Assembly (NCBI RefSeq): GCF_009380135.2 | Contig: NZ_WHUT02000003.1 | Span: 310,001 to 374,000, forward strand | DNA length: 64,000 bases | Direction: 5' to 3' | DNA from: Fertoeibacter niger | GTDB lineage: Bacteria > Pseudomonadota > Alphaproteobacteria > Rhodobacterales > Rhodobacteraceae | Shown here: positions 26,135 to 35,357 of the stretch, one piece after another | Layout of the letters: every line of letters starts with the position of its first letter | Numbering within the stretch: position 1 is the first letter of the stretch | Program-made: the position numbers and the translations under genes | The notes under the pieces: generated by a model | What the model saw: only the letters and a program-made list of their open reading frames with translations | Databases searched by the model: none | Told to the model about the DNA's origin: nothing

Positions 26135-27517
26135 ATGCCCGGAAACATGACATTCGACGAACTGACCGCCGCCGTGGCCCGGGGCGACATCGACACGGTG
26201 CTGGTCGCGGCCATCGACATGCAGGGCCGCCTGATGGGCAAGCGGTTTCACGCGCAATATTTCATTGATGGCGGCCACGTCGAGACGCATTGCTGCAACT
26301 ACCTTCTGGCCATCGACATGGAGATGACCACCGTTCCCGGCTATAAATCCACCGGCTGGCAGACCGGCTATGGCGATTATGTGATGAAGCCCGATATGGC
26401 CACCCTGCGCCCCCTGCCCTGGCTGCCGGGCACCGCGCTGGTTCTGTGCGATCTGCTGGATCATCACACGCATGAGGAAGTTCAGTATTCCCCCCGTGCG
26501 ATCCTGAAAAAGCAGGTGGCACGCGCGCGGGCCATGGGCTTTGCGCCCATGATGGCGACGGAACTTGAATTCTACCTGTTCGAGAACAGCCTTGAATCGC
26601 TGCGCGACGGGCTGCGCCAGCATGGCCAGATCCGCGATCTGGTGCCTGTTTCCGCCTATAACGAGGATTACCACCTGTTCCAGACCACCAAGGAAGAGGT
26701 GGTGATGCGCGCCGTGCGCAACGGGCTTTATGGCGCAGGCGTGCCGGTGGAATGTTCCAAGGGTGAGGCCGACGCGGGGCAGGAGGAAATCAACGTCAAG
26801 TATTCCGAAGCGCTGGATACGGCCGACAACCATTCCATCACCAAGCAGGCCGTCAAGGAAATTGCCTGGTCCAAGGGCCGTTCCGTGACCTTCATGGCGA
26901 AATACGACCACCGCCGCGCCGGTTCATCCTCGCATGTGCATCAGTCGCTTTGGACGCTGGACGGCCAGCCCGCATTCAGGGATGAGGCCGACGCGCATGG
27001 CATGTCTGCGGTGATGAAGCAATTTCTGGCCGGCCAACTGGCCCATGCCGAGGAAATCGCGGCCTTCCTTGCCCCCAATGTCAACAGCTACAAACGCTTC
27101 TGCACCGGCATGTTCGCCCCCACCAAGGCGGTGTGGAGCCGCGACAACCGCACAGCAGGCTTCCGCGTCTGTGGCGAGGGCACCAAGGGCGTGCGCGTGG
27201 AATGCCGCATCGGCGGGGCCGACCTGAACCCCTACCTCGCCATGGCGGCCCTGCTGGCCGCGGGTCTGGCGGGGATCGAGGGCCAGATGACGCTGGAGCC
27301 TGAAATGCAGGGCGACATGTATCAGGCCACCGGCATCCGCGAGATCCCGAAAACCCTGCGCGAGGCCGCCGCGTTGCTGCACGGATCGGCCATGCTGCGC
27401 GCAGCCTTTGGCGATGATGTGGTGGATCATTACCACCACGCCGCGCAGTGGGAGATTTCGGAAACCGACCGCGTGGTGACGGATTTCGAATTGCAACGGC
27501 TGCTGGAGCGGGCGTGA
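26135..27517 (+). CDS. Glutamine-synthetase-like gamma-glutamyl ligase
   Basis: A 460-residue protein of the glutamine synthetase family. Metal and ATP sites are seen at ATELEFYLFE (about 144-153), GEADAGQEEIN (about 210-220), SSSHVHQSL (about 266-274) and NSYKRF (about 315). The start at 26135 has GAAAGAGG upstream. It is not clustered with glnB or other ammonia genes but with a TRAP transporter, ALDH, alcohol dehydrogenase and an amidohydrolase, like PuuA or IpuC, which glutamylate amines or amino alcohols. I infer a gamma-glutamyl amide ligase, not a housekeeping glutamine synthetase. Confidence 0.85.
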   Translation: MPGNMTFDELTAAVARGDIDTVLVAAIDMQGRLMGKRFHAQYFIDGGHVETHCCNYLLAIDMEMTTVPGYKSTGWQTGYGDYVMKPDMATLRPLPWLPGTALVLCDLLDHHTHEEVQYSPRAILKKQVARARAMGFAPMMATELEFYLFENSLESLRDGLRQHGQIRDLVPVSAYNEDYHLFQTTKEEVVMRAVRNGLYGAGVPVECSKGEADAGQEEINVKYSEALDTADNHSITKQAVKEIAWSKGRSVTFMAKYDHRRAGSSSHVHQSLWTLDGQPAFRDEADAHGMSAVMKQFLAGQLAHAEEIAAFLAPNVNSYKRFCTGMFAPTKAVWSRDNRTAGFRVCGEGTKGVRVECRIGGADLNPYLAMAALLAAGLAGIEGQMTLEPEMQGDMYQATGIREIPKTLREAAALLHGSAMLRAAFGDDVVDHYHHAAQWEISETDRVVTDFELQRLLERA

Positions 27518-27601
27518 CCGCCCGACCGGCAAGATGCGGGATGGCCCGAGGGTCAGCCCCAGGATATCGGCGGGCCGGTTGCCCGCCCCACGAGGTGAAA
27601 G

Positions 27602-28987
27602 ATGAAACCGATCGAATTGATTTCCCCGGTGGATGGCAGCGTCTATGCCACGCGCACGCCCCTGTCGCGAGAGGCTGCCGTGGCGGTGGCCGCCCGCGCC
27701 CGGGCCGCACAACAAGGCTGGGCCGCCCGCCCGCTGGACGAGCGCATTGCGCTGGTCAAGGCCGGGGTGGCGGCGCTGATCGCCAAGAAGGATGTGCTGG
27801 TTGACGAACTGGCCTGGCAGATGGGCCGCCCCGTGCGCTTTGGCGGCGAATTCGGCGGGGTGAATGACCGCACCAATTACATGGCCGAGATCGCGGCGGA
27901 AACGCTGGCCCCGCATATGGTCGAGGACAGCGAGCGGTTCACCCGCTATCTGGCGCGCGATCCGGTGGGCGTGGTGTTCATCGTGGCCCCGTGGAACTAC
28001 CCCTATCTCACCACGATCAACACGCTGGCCCCCGCACTGATCGCGGGTAATACCGTGGTGCTGAAACATGCGTCGCAAACCCTGCTGGTGGGCGAACGTC
28101 TGGCCGAGGCGTTCCACGCGGCGGGCGTGCCCGAAGATGTGTTCCAGAATGTCGTGCTGGACCATGCCACCACCGAACATCTGATAGGCGCGCGCGCCTT
28201 CAACTTCGTGAACTTTACCGGCTCGGTCGGCGGCGGGCAGGCGATGGAACGCGCGGCGGCGGGCACATTCACCGGACTGGGGCTGGAATTGGGCGGCAAA
28301 GACCCCGGCTATGTGCGCGCCGATGCCGATCTGGATGCGGCGGTGGACAGCCTGATGGACGGCGCGATGTATAACGCGGGGCAATGCTGCTGCGGAATCG
28401 AGCGCATCTATGTGCATGAAAGCCTGTATGACGCCTTCGTCGAAAAATCGGTGGCCTGGGTCAAGGGGCTGGCACTGGGCAATCCGTTCGATGCGGCCTC
28501 GACGCTCGGCCCGATGGCCAACGCCCGCTTTGCCGCCGTGGTGCGGACGCAGACCGCCGAGGCCGTTGCAGCGGGTGCGCAACCGCTGATCGACCCCGCG
28601 CTGTTCCCTGCCGATGATGGCGGAGCCTATCTGGCACCGCAGATACTGGTGAACGTCGATCATTCCATGCGGGTGATGATGGAAGAATCTTTCGGCCCGG
28701 TTGTTGGAATAATGAAAGTCAAAGACGACGCCGAGGCGATTTCCCTTATGAATGATAGCCCCTATGGCCTGACATGTTCGATATGGACAAGCGATGCCGA
28801 GGCGGCCGCCTCTATCGGCGCGCAGATCGAGACGGGCACCGTGTTCATGAACCGCTGCGATTACCTTGACCCTGCCCTGTGCTGGACCGGCTGCAAGGAC
28901 ACCGGGCGCGGCGGTTCACTCTCCTATCTCGGGTTCCACGCGGTCACGCGGCCCAAATCCTACCATCTCAAGAAGGTGACGAAATGA
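27602..28987 (+). CDS. Aldehyde dehydrogenase family protein
   Basis: A 461-residue NAD(P)-dependent aldehyde dehydrogenase. It has APWNYPYL (about 130) for cofactor, ELGGKDPG (about 229-236) with the general-base Glu, and the catalytic Cys within AGQCCCGIER (about 260-269). It would oxidise an aldehyde to an acid, probably the product of the iron alcohol dehydrogenase whose start overlaps its stop (ATGA). GAGGTGAAAG precedes the ATG. Confidence 0.93.
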   Translation: MKPIELISPVDGSVYATRTPLSREAAVAVAARARAAQQGWAARPLDERIALVKAGVAALIAKKDVLVDELAWQMGRPVRFGGEFGGVNDRTNYMAEIAAETLAPHMVEDSERFTRYLARDPVGVVFIVAPWNYPYLTTINTLAPALIAGNTVVLKHASQTLLVGERLAEAFHAAGVPEDVFQNVVLDHATTEHLIGARAFNFVNFTGSVGGGQAMERAAAGTFTGLGLELGGKDPGYVRADADLDAAVDSLMDGAMYNAGQCCCGIERIYVHESLYDAFVEKSVAWVKGLALGNPFDAASTLGPMANARFAAVVRTQTAEAVAAGAQPLIDPALFPADDGGAYLAPQILVNVDHSMRVMMEESFGPVVGIMKVKDDAEAISLMNDSPYGLTCSIWTSDAEAAASIGAQIETGTVFMNRCDYLDPALCWTGCKDTGRGGSLSYLGFHAVTRPKSYHLKKVTK

Positions 28988-30144
28988 CCCATACTGTTCC
29001 GAACCGGAACTGGTCCTACCCCACGGCGATCAAATTCGGCGTGGGCCGGGTGGCCGAACTGGCCGAACATTGTGCCGGGGCCGGCCTGAAAAACCCGCTG
29101 CTGGTGACGGACAAGGCGCTGGCATCGCTGCCCATCACCGCGAAGGCGCTGGATGTGCTGGCAGCGGCAGGCCTTGGCCGCGCGATGTTTTCCGAGGTGG
29201 ACGCCAACCCGACCGAGATCAACATGGCGGCGGGCATTGCGGCCTATCTGGCAGGCGGGCATGACGGGGTGGTGTGCTTCGGCGGTGGATCGGCGCTTGA
29301 TCTGGGCAAGATGATCGCGCTGATGGCCGCTCAGGCCACCGGCCTGTCGGTCTGGGAACTGGAGGACGTGGACGACTGGTATACCCGCGCCGATGCCACC
29401 AAAATCGCGCCGATCATCGCGGTGCCCACCACCGCCGGAACGGGGTCGGAGGTGGGCCGCGCGGGCGTGCTGACCAATTCGGAAACGCACAAGAAAAAGA
29501 TCATCTTCCATCCCAAGCTGATGCCCGCCGTCACGATCTGCGACCCGGCGCTGACCGTGGGCATGCCGCGTTTCATCACCGCAGGCACCGGGATGGACGC
29601 GCTGGCGCATTGCCTTGAGGCGTATTGCAGCCCCTTCTACCATCCGATGAGCCAGGGCATCGCGCTGGAGGGGATGCGGCTGGTGTTCGAAAACCTGCCG
29701 AAGGTCTATGCCAACCCGAACGATCTGGACGCCCGCGCGCATATGATGTCGGCGGCTGCCATGGGGGCAGTGGCGTTCCAGAAGGGGCTGGGGGCCATTC
29801 ACAGCCTCAGCCACCCGGTTGGCGCGGTTTACAACACCCATCACGGCACCACCAATGCCGTGGTCATGCCCATGGTGCTGGAATTCAACCGCGCGGCCAT
29901 CGAGGACCGCATCGAAAAGGCCGCCGCCTATCTGGGCTTTGACGGTGGTTTTGCGGGGTTCCACGATCAGGTGATGGAGTTGCGGACGCTGCTGGGCATC
30001 CCGGAAAACCTGTCGGCCATGGGGGTTCTTTATGCCGATCTGGACAGGTTGACCGACATGGCGCTGGAAGATCCGTCCTGCGGCGGCAACCCGGTGGTGA
30101 TGACGCGTGAAAACACACGGGCGCTGTTTGACGCCTGCATGTAA
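28984..30144 (+). CDS. Iron-containing alcohol dehydrogenase
   Basis: A 386-residue group III (Fe-ADH) dehydrogenase. It has the NAD-binding GGGSALDLGKMIAL (about 100-113), PTTAGTGSEVGRAGV, and metal ligands in GTGMDALAHCLEAY and HSLSHPVGAVYNTHHG. It starts within the ALDH stop, so the two enzymes are made together; alcohol to aldehyde to acid is the expected order. An upstream start at 28879 lies inside the ALDH gene and is not supported. Confidence 0.93.
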   Translation: MTHTVPNRNWSYPTAIKFGVGRVAELAEHCAGAGLKNPLLVTDKALASLPITAKALDVLAAAGLGRAMFSEVDANPTEINMAAGIAAYLAGGHDGVVCFGGGSALDLGKMIALMAAQATGLSVWELEDVDDWYTRADATKIAPIIAVPTTAGTGSEVGRAGVLTNSETHKKKIIFHPKLMPAVTICDPALTVGMPRFITAGTGMDALAHCLEAYCSPFYHPMSQGIALEGMRLVFENLPKVYANPNDLDARAHMMSAAAMGAVAFQKGLGAIHSLSHPVGAVYNTHHGTTNAVVMPMVLEFNRAAIEDRIEKAAAYLGFDGGFAGFHDQVMELRTLLGIPENLSAMGVLYADLDRLTDMALEDPSCGGNPVVMTRENTRALFDACM

Positions 30145-30210
30145 CCGCCACGCCTGCGGCCGGGGTTTCTCAGTGAAAAACCTTGGTGCATCCACGGGTT
30201 GCACCATGCC

Positions 30211-31467
30211 ATGACCGCACATCACACCACAGATACGCTGGTGATCGGCGCGGGGGTCATCGGGCTGGCCGTGGCGCTGCGGCTGGCATCGGCCGGGCAT
30301 GATGTGCTGCTGCTTGATCCGGCGCCGCCCGGGTCGGGTGCGTCCTATGGCAATGCGGGCACGATTGCCGACTATGCCGTGCTGCCGGTGGGCACGCCGG
30401 ATGTGTTGAAAAACCTGCCCTCGCTGCTGTTTGACCGCAACTCGCCGCTTGCCATCCGCCATGCCGCGCTGGCCAGCCTTGCGCCATGGCTGCTGCGTTT
30501 CGCCCGGCAGTCGCTGCCCGCCGCCGCGGCGCGCAACACCCATGCCATCGCCCGGCTGGTGGCCGACGCCTGCCCCCGGTGGGAGGATCTGGCGAGCCAG
30601 ATTGGCGGGCAGGCGTTGATGCAGCGGCGCGGCTGCCTTTACGCCTACGAATCCGCCCGCAGCTATGCCGCCGCCGGGACCGATATGGCCAACCGCCGCA
30701 GCCATGGAATCAGCGCCGAGTTGATCGGCCCGGATGCGCTGGCAGCGATGGAGCCTGCCTTGCCACCCATGGCCGGGGCCGCGTTCTTTCCCAAGGCGGT
30801 GTTTCTGTCAGATCCCGGGCAGATGGTGGGCCTGCTGGCCAAGGCTGCCTTTGCCGCCGGTGCGGGGCTTGTCGCTGGCCGCGCGACGGGTCTGGAACGG
30901 CGGATCGACGGTATCCTGACCCAGGCCCGGGCTGCTGATGGCGGTGACATACGCATCCACAGCCGCCGGGTGGTAATCGCCGCCGGGGCGCATTCCCGCG
31001 CGCTGGCCGCGCAGGCGGGCGACACGGTGCCGCTGGATACCGAGCGCGGCTACCATCTGGAATGGGACATGGCCCTGCCCCGGCTGACCCGCCCTACCTG
31101 CCCCACGGCGCGCGGGTTTTACCTATGCCCGATGGACGGGCGGTTGCGCGTTGCGGGCACCGTTGAGCTGGGCGGGCTGACCGCCCCGCCGTCACCGCAC
31201 CGCATCGCCCGGCTGCTGGCGGGTGCGCGGGCGATCTTTCCCGATCTGGGCGGGCCTGACCGCACATGGATGGGCTTTCGCCCTTCGCTGCCCGACAGCC
31301 TGCCGGTCATCGGGCCTTCGCGCGGCGGGTCCGATGTGATCCACGCCTTTGGCCATGGCCATATCGGGCTGACATTGGCCCCGATCACCGCGCAGATTGT
31401 GGTCGATCTGGTGGCTGGCCGCGCCCCGCCGGTGCCACTGGCCCCCTACAGCGCCGCGCGGTTCTGA
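30211..31467 (+). CDS. FAD-dependent oxidoreductase, DAO/DadA family
   Basis: A 418-residue flavoprotein. The N-terminal FAD loop is VIGAGVIGLAVA; a second DAO region runs about 240-390, with ERGYHLEW and the C-terminal FGHGHIGLTLAP. It resembles D-amino-acid dehydrogenases and glycine oxidases, which release an imino acid that hydrolyses to a 2-oxo acid and ammonia. The ATG at 30211 is chosen; a TTG at 30199 is possible. It is the last gene of the cluster and ends 22 bases inside the convergent MFS gene. Confidence 0.87.
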   Translation: MTAHHTTDTLVIGAGVIGLAVALRLASAGHDVLLLDPAPPGSGASYGNAGTIADYAVLPVGTPDVLKNLPSLLFDRNSPLAIRHAALASLAPWLLRFARQSLPAAAARNTHAIARLVADACPRWEDLASQIGGQALMQRRGCLYAYESARSYAAAGTDMANRRSHGISAELIGPDALAAMEPALPPMAGAAFFPKAVFLSDPGQMVGLLAKAAFAAGAGLVAGRATGLERRIDGILTQARAADGGDIRIHSRRVVIAAGAHSRALAAQAGDTVPLDTERGYHLEWDMALPRLTRPTCPTARGFYLCPMDGRLRVAGTVELGGLTAPPSPHRIARLLAGARAIFPDLGGPDRTWMGFRPSLPDSLPVIGPSRGGSDVIHAFGHGHIGLTLAPITAQIVVDLVAGRAPPVPLAPYSAARF

Positions 31468-32606
31468 AGCCGCCCGGCCAGCAGCGGCACCAGCGCCAGC
31501 ACAAGCAGCAAGGCCAGCGCGGCAAAGCCAAAGGCCGCCCGCAGGCCAAAGGCCCCGGCAATCACCCCCAGCGCGGGCGGGCCAAAGAAATAGCCGAAAT
31601 AGCCAAACAGCGTGGCCCGCGCCACCGCGCGCGCCCGCGCCTCGGGCTGCGCCATGCGGCCCACCAGCGAAAACGCCGTGGGGGCCAGCACCGACGCCCC
31701 GATGCCCATGATGATGAACCCCGCATAGGCCATGGCCGGGCTGGTCGCCGCAGCCGCCACCAGCGCGCCGATGGCCGCCAGCACCGCGCCGCCGGTCAAC
31801 AGCCGTTCGGGGCTGATCCGCGAAACCAGCCCCTGCCCTGCCAGCCGCGACACCCCCATGGTCAGGGCCAGCACTGCGGGGCCAAGGCTGCCCTCGGCCG
31901 CCGATCCGCCCAAAGTGCGCTCGATATGCAGGGCCGACCAGGCTTCGGCCGCGTTTTCCGACAGGAAGGCGATCATGACGATGGCCCCGCCAATCAGCGG
32001 CAGGCGGCCCAGATGCCCCGCCGTGCCGCCCTTGGGCTTGCGCAGCCCGATGATGCGCCCGTCACGTTCCAGCGCCACCAGCGCCAGCGCCATGGCCGTC
32101 AGCCCCGCCGTGCCCAGCACCATGCCCGGGCTCCAGCCCGCCGCCCGTGCCGCACCCGTGCCCACCGCCCCGACCGCATAGGCCAGCGAATAGGCGGCGT
32201 GGCACAGGTTCATCAGATGCAGGCCGCGGTCATTTTCCAACGCCGCCACCCGCGCGTTCATCAGCACATCCAGCGTGCCGGTGGTGGCGCCGCAGCCCGC
32301 CATCGCCAGCGCAAAGACCCACAGCGCACCCGCCTGCCCCGGCATCACAAAGGCCAGCCCCATCGCCAGCACCGCCACCGGCAGCGCCACCCGGCCCAGC
32401 AAGGTGCCTGTGCCCGGAGCCAGCAGCATGGCCGTCACCGCCGCCACCGGGGCTGCCAGCATCAACAGGCCCAGCGTGGCCTCGGACACGCCCAGCATAT
32501 CCTTGGTGTCCGGCATCACGGCGGCAAAGGCGCCCCACAGCAGGCCCATGGCGGCAAAAGCCGCCACAGCAGGCCGCGCTGTGCCAAGGGTGGTGAGAAA
32601 GCTCAT
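31446..32606 (-). CDS. MFS transporter
   Basis: A 386-residue membrane protein with about 12 helices. The loop GRVALPVAVLAMG after helix 2-3 and a repeat half in the C-terminus fit the major facilitator superfamily. Its start (MSFLTTLG) at 32606 has GGAG upstream; the frame stays open further to 32708 but without support. The 3' end overlaps the convergent FAD oxidoreductase by 22 bases. The substrate is unknown. Confidence 0.87.
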   Translation of the reverse strand: MSFLTTLGTARPAVAAFAAMGLLWGAFAAVMPDTKDMLGVSEATLGLLMLAAPVAAVTAMLLAPGTGTLLGRVALPVAVLAMGLAFVMPGQAGALWVFALAMAGCGATTGTLDVLMNARVAALENDRGLHLMNLCHAAYSLAYAVGAVGTGAARAAGWSPGMVLGTAGLTAMALALVALERDGRIIGLRKPKGGTAGHLGRLPLIGGAIVMIAFLSENAAEAWSALHIERTLGGSAAEGSLGPAVLALTMGVSRLAGQGLVSRISPERLLTGGAVLAAIGALVAAAATSPAMAYAGFIIMGIGASVLAPTAFSLVGRMAQPEARARAVARATLFGYFGYFFGPPALGVIAGAFGLRAAFGFAALALLLVLALVPLLAGRLQNRAAL

Positions 32607-32809
32607 GGGAGGCTCCGTTGCAGGTGCCACAGCTATCGTGGCCCCCGCAGCGCGGCAAGCCTGCCGCCGACGCCTGCTGGTCGGCGGGCGACAGCGGCCC
32701 CGCACCATGCCGGGGCGGGCTGTTCAGCCGCTGAACGCGGCCTTACAGCCTTTCCAACAGCGAAGAACGCCCAACAGGGCTGATAAGCGCACCCCGGGCG
32801 CAGCTCGTC

Positions 32810-33754
32810 TCAGGCAAAGGTCATCAGCGAACGGTGGCAGGCGACACCGGCCTTGGCCCCATCAGCCACCGCCTGCGGCGCGCTTGGCATCGGCCGGGCC
32901 AGATCACCCGCCGCGAACACACCGGGCACCGATGTGACGCCCCATTCATCGGCCACCACATGATTGCCGAACGGCCCTTCGGTGACGGCACAGCCAAGGC
33001 TCAACGCCAGATCGCTGGCAAAGACAGTGCGCGCCCCCAGATAGACCGCTTCGCGGGCCACCTGCTGCCCGCCCTCCAGCACCAGCGCGCGCAATTGCCC
33101 CGCCTCATGCAGCAGCGCCGCAACCGGCGCGTCATGAATTGCCACGCCCTCAGCCGTCAGGTGGCGGCGCATGTCATCCTCCAGCGGCTGCCCGTGCAGG
33201 AACAGCGCACGGTCAGCGGTCCAATGCGCCAGCATCTGCACCTGATGCAGCGCAGCCGGGTGCAGCATCAGCACACCCGTAGGCCGGTCGGCCAACTCGT
33301 ATCCGTGGCAATAGGGGCAATGCACCGCCGTGATGCCCCAGCATTCCGCCAGCCCGGGCAGCGGCGGCAGGATATCGGTCTGGCCCGTGGCCAACAGCAG
33401 GCGGCGGGCGACATGGGTGTGCCCGGCATCATCCGTAAGGCGGAAACTGTCGCCATCGGCGACCGCCGCTGTCACCCGCGCCTCGTGCAGCGCAACTGTG
33501 GGATAGGCCAGAACCTGCGCCCGCCCGGCCAGCCGCAGCGCGTCGGGCGGGGTGCCGTCATGGCCGAACAGCCCGTGGGAATGCGCCGAAAAGCGGTTGC
33601 GCGTGACGCCGCTGTCAAACAACGTGACGCTGCGGCGGCCCCGCGCCAGCATCAGGGCGGCGGAAATGCCGGCAAAGCTGCCGCCGATCACCGCCACATC
33701 GGCGATGGCAACAGCATTCAGGCCGCCGGAAGCGGGGTTTTCAGCGCGGTTCAT
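32810..33754 (-). CDS. Thioredoxin-reductase-like NAD(P)/FAD oxidoreductase
   Basis: A 314-residue flavoprotein of the thioredoxin reductase family. The FAD loop is VIGGSFAGISAA; a redox CPYCHGYE motif (about residue 148) stands where TrxR has CATC; the second dinucleotide site and GVFAAGDLARP near the end are clear. The CPYC variant is common in TrxR-like proteins whose partner is not thioredoxin. AAGGAG precedes the ATG. It is divergent from an Rrf2 regulator across a 45-base gap with a palindrome, so redox-linked control is likely. Confidence 0.9.
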   Translation of the reverse strand: MNRAENPASGGLNAVAIADVAVIGGSFAGISAALMLARGRRSVTLFDSGVTRNRFSAHSHGLFGHDGTPPDALRLAGRAQVLAYPTVALHEARVTAAVADGDSFRLTDDAGHTHVARRLLLATGQTDILPPLPGLAECWGITAVHCPYCHGYELADRPTGVLMLHPAALHQVQMLAHWTADRALFLHGQPLEDDMRRHLTAEGVAIHDAPVAALLHEAGQLRALVLEGGQQVAREAVYLGARTVFASDLALSLGCAVTEGPFGNHVVADEWGVTSVPGVFAAGDLARPMPSAPQAVADGAKAGVACHRSLMTFA

Positions 33755-33764
33755 GGGATTCTCC

Positions 33765-33799
33765 TTGCGGGATGCGATTCTCGTAACTAATATAGTTAC
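33765..33799 (+). promoter_or_regulatory. Promoter and operator of the Rrf2 gene, probably leaderless
   Basis: TTGCGG (33765-33770), 17 bases, then TAATAT (33788-33793) is a good sigma-70 promoter. A start 6-7 bases on falls at the A of the ATG at 33800, so the message is probably leaderless; indeed no Shine-Dalgarno exists. GTAACT-N5-AGTTAC (33783-33799) is a perfect dyad over the -10 and abutting the ATG. On the other strand TTGCTG-N16-TATATT is a plausible promoter for the flavoprotein, so one bound protein could block both. Confidence 0.65.
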
Positions 33800-34243
33800 A
33801 TGAAACAGGACAGCAAGCTTTCTCTCGCCCTGCATGCTTTGGGGCATATGGCGCGGGCCCCGGGGCAGCCGATGACATCGGATGTCATCGCGCAGCACAA
33901 TGCCACCAACCCGGTGGTGGTGCGCCGTGTGCTGGGGCTATTGCGCGACAAGGGCATCGTCCTTTCGGAAAAGGGCCATGCGGGCGGCTGGCGGCTGGCC
34001 CGCCCCCCCGCCACGATCACGCTGGCCGACGTGTATCTGGCCATCGGCGAGCCGTTCCTGCGCCCGCAGCCCCTGTCTGACATGCCCAGTTGCGCCGTTG
34101 TGGCGGCGATGCAGGGCACCGTTCTGGCGGCAATGGCCGAGGCCGAGGCGGTGCTGATCCGCCATTTCACCGCCTGCACCATTGCCGATCTGGGTGCGGC
34201 CATGCAGGACGGCATGCAGCAAGCCATGCGCAATAGCCTGTAA
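33800..34243 (+). CDS. Rrf2-family transcriptional regulator
   Basis: A 147-residue protein. The N-terminal winged helix (about 1-70; SDVIAQHNATNPVVVRRVLGLLRDKG) fits Rrf2. It has only two cysteines (PSCAVV, TACTIA), about 30 residues apart, not the three of IscR or NsrR, so an iron-sulfur cluster is unlikely and thiol redox sensing is possible. It probably controls itself and the divergent TrxR-like gene through the 17-base dyad next to its start. Confidence 0.88.
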   Translation: MKQDSKLSLALHALGHMARAPGQPMTSDVIAQHNATNPVVVRRVLGLLRDKGIVLSEKGHAGGWRLARPPATITLADVYLAIGEPFLRPQPLSDMPSCAVVAAMQGTVLAAMAEAEAVLIRHFTACTIADLGAAMQDGMQQAMRNSL

Positions 34244-34336
34244 AACCGCTTTCCTTTCCTGCGAATCCGCCCTATAGCCCCCCGGTCGCGCCGCACACCC
34301 TTGGAGGGCGGCGGACTTATCATATGGAGAACCTCA

Positions 34337-34939
34337 ATGGCTGGTGAAATCCCTGATTTTCACGCCGAGGTACGGACGGGGACAGGCAAGGGGGCCGCTC
34401 GTCAAGCTCGTCGTGAGGGCTACGTACCCGGTATTGTCTATGGCGGCGGTGTGGAACCGCTGTCGATCAATATCAAATACAACGCACTGCTGAACCGGCT
34501 GAAGAAAGGCCGTTTCCTGCAAACGCTGTTCAACCTGAAGGTTGAGGGCGAAGAAGACGTGCGTGTGATCTGCCGCGGCGTCCAGCGTGACGTGGTGAAG
34601 GATCTGCCGACCCATGTGGATTTCATGCGCCTGCGCCGCACCTCGCGCGTGGCGCTGTTCATCCACGTGACCTTTGAAAACCACGATGCGGCCCCCGGGC
34701 TGAAACGTGGCGGCACGCTGACCGTGGTGCGCCCCGAGGTCGAACTGGAAGTGACCGCCGGTGACATTCCCGACCACATCACCGTGGACCTGACCGGCAA
34801 GAACATCGGCGATGTGATCCACATCAACGACGTGGTGCTGCCCGAAGGTGCCAAGCCGACCATCGACCGCAACTTCGTGATCGCCAACATTTCGGCCCCC
34901 TCGGGCCTGCGTTCGGCCGACAACGAAGAAGAAGCCTGA
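34337..34939 (+). CDS. rplY: 50S ribosomal protein L25 (long form, CTC type)
   Basis: A 200-residue 5S-rRNA-binding ribosomal protein. The N-terminal L25 domain (about 6-95; [25 protein letters not shown]) is followed by the CTC/TL5 C-terminal beta domain (about 100-190). GGAGAA lies before the ATG at 34337. It is followed by a strong terminator, and by pth after two inserted minus-strand genes. Confidence 0.95.
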   Translation: MAGEIPDFHAEVRTGTGKGAARQARREGYVPGIVYGGGVEPLSINIKYNALLNRLKKGRFLQTLFNLKVEGEEDVRVICRGVQRDVVKDLPTHVDFMRLRRTSRVALFIHVTFENHDAAPGLKRGGTLTVVRPEVELEVTAGDIPDHITVDLTGKNIGDVIHINDVVLPEGAKPTIDRNFVIANISAPSGLRSADNEEEA

Positions 34940-34965
34940 CAGCCTGCGCCCTGTGGGGCGTGACG

Positions 34966-34999
34966 GGGCGGCGGATGCACAGGCGTCCGCCGCCCTTTT
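34966..34999 (+). terminator. Rho-independent terminator after rplY
   Basis: GGGCGGCGGA (34966-34975) pairs with TCCGCCGCCC (34986-34995) in a perfect 10-bp stem, followed by TTTTG. Confidence 0.88.
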
Positions 35000-35042
35000 G
35001 CTTGGTCGGCCATCGGTTCACGCTGCCGGGCGAGGTCGCCGC

Positions 35043-35357
35043 TCACGCGCCGATATGCTGCACGCTGGCAAAGATCTCCAGCTCCGGCGGGCCTGCGTAA
35101 ATGTCGGAATGGCCGCCCGCGCCGCGATGCGCTGCGCGGAACGCCTCGGATTTCGTCCAGCCCGTGAAGGCCGCCTCGGATTCCCACATGGTATGCGAGG
35201 CGTAGAGCACATGGTCGGCCCGCACCGGGCCCTTCATCAGATGGAAGGCCACGAAACCCGGCACCTGGGGCAACTGGCTGTCGCGGTTCTTCCACACCGC
35301 CTCGAACGCGGCCTCCTGCCCGGGCTTTACCCGGAAACGGTTCATGGTCAGATACAT
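35043..35357 (-). CDS. Antibiotic biosynthesis monooxygenase (ABM) domain protein
   Basis: A 104-residue ferredoxin-like dimeric barrel protein. MNRFRVKPGQEAAFEAVW near the N-terminus and HTMWESEAAFTGWTKSEAF (about 60-78) are typical of the ABM/heme-degrading monooxygenase HmoA-like group. The start at 35357 has AGGAG upstream. It could degrade haem or be a small oxygenase of unknown substrate. It stands alone between rplY and the methyltransferase gene. Confidence 0.82.
   Translation of the reverse strand: MYLTMNRFRVKPGQEAAFEAVWKNRDSQLPQVPGFVAFHLMKGPVRADHVLYASHTMWESEAAFTGWTKSEAFRAAHRGAGGHSDIYAGPPELEIFASVQHIGA

Noticed and set aside
31266-32783. A 505-codon plus-strand frame very rich in Gln, Arg and His
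   Set aside because: Antisense to the MFS gene, which has membrane helices and a ribosome binding site; composition marks it as a shadow.
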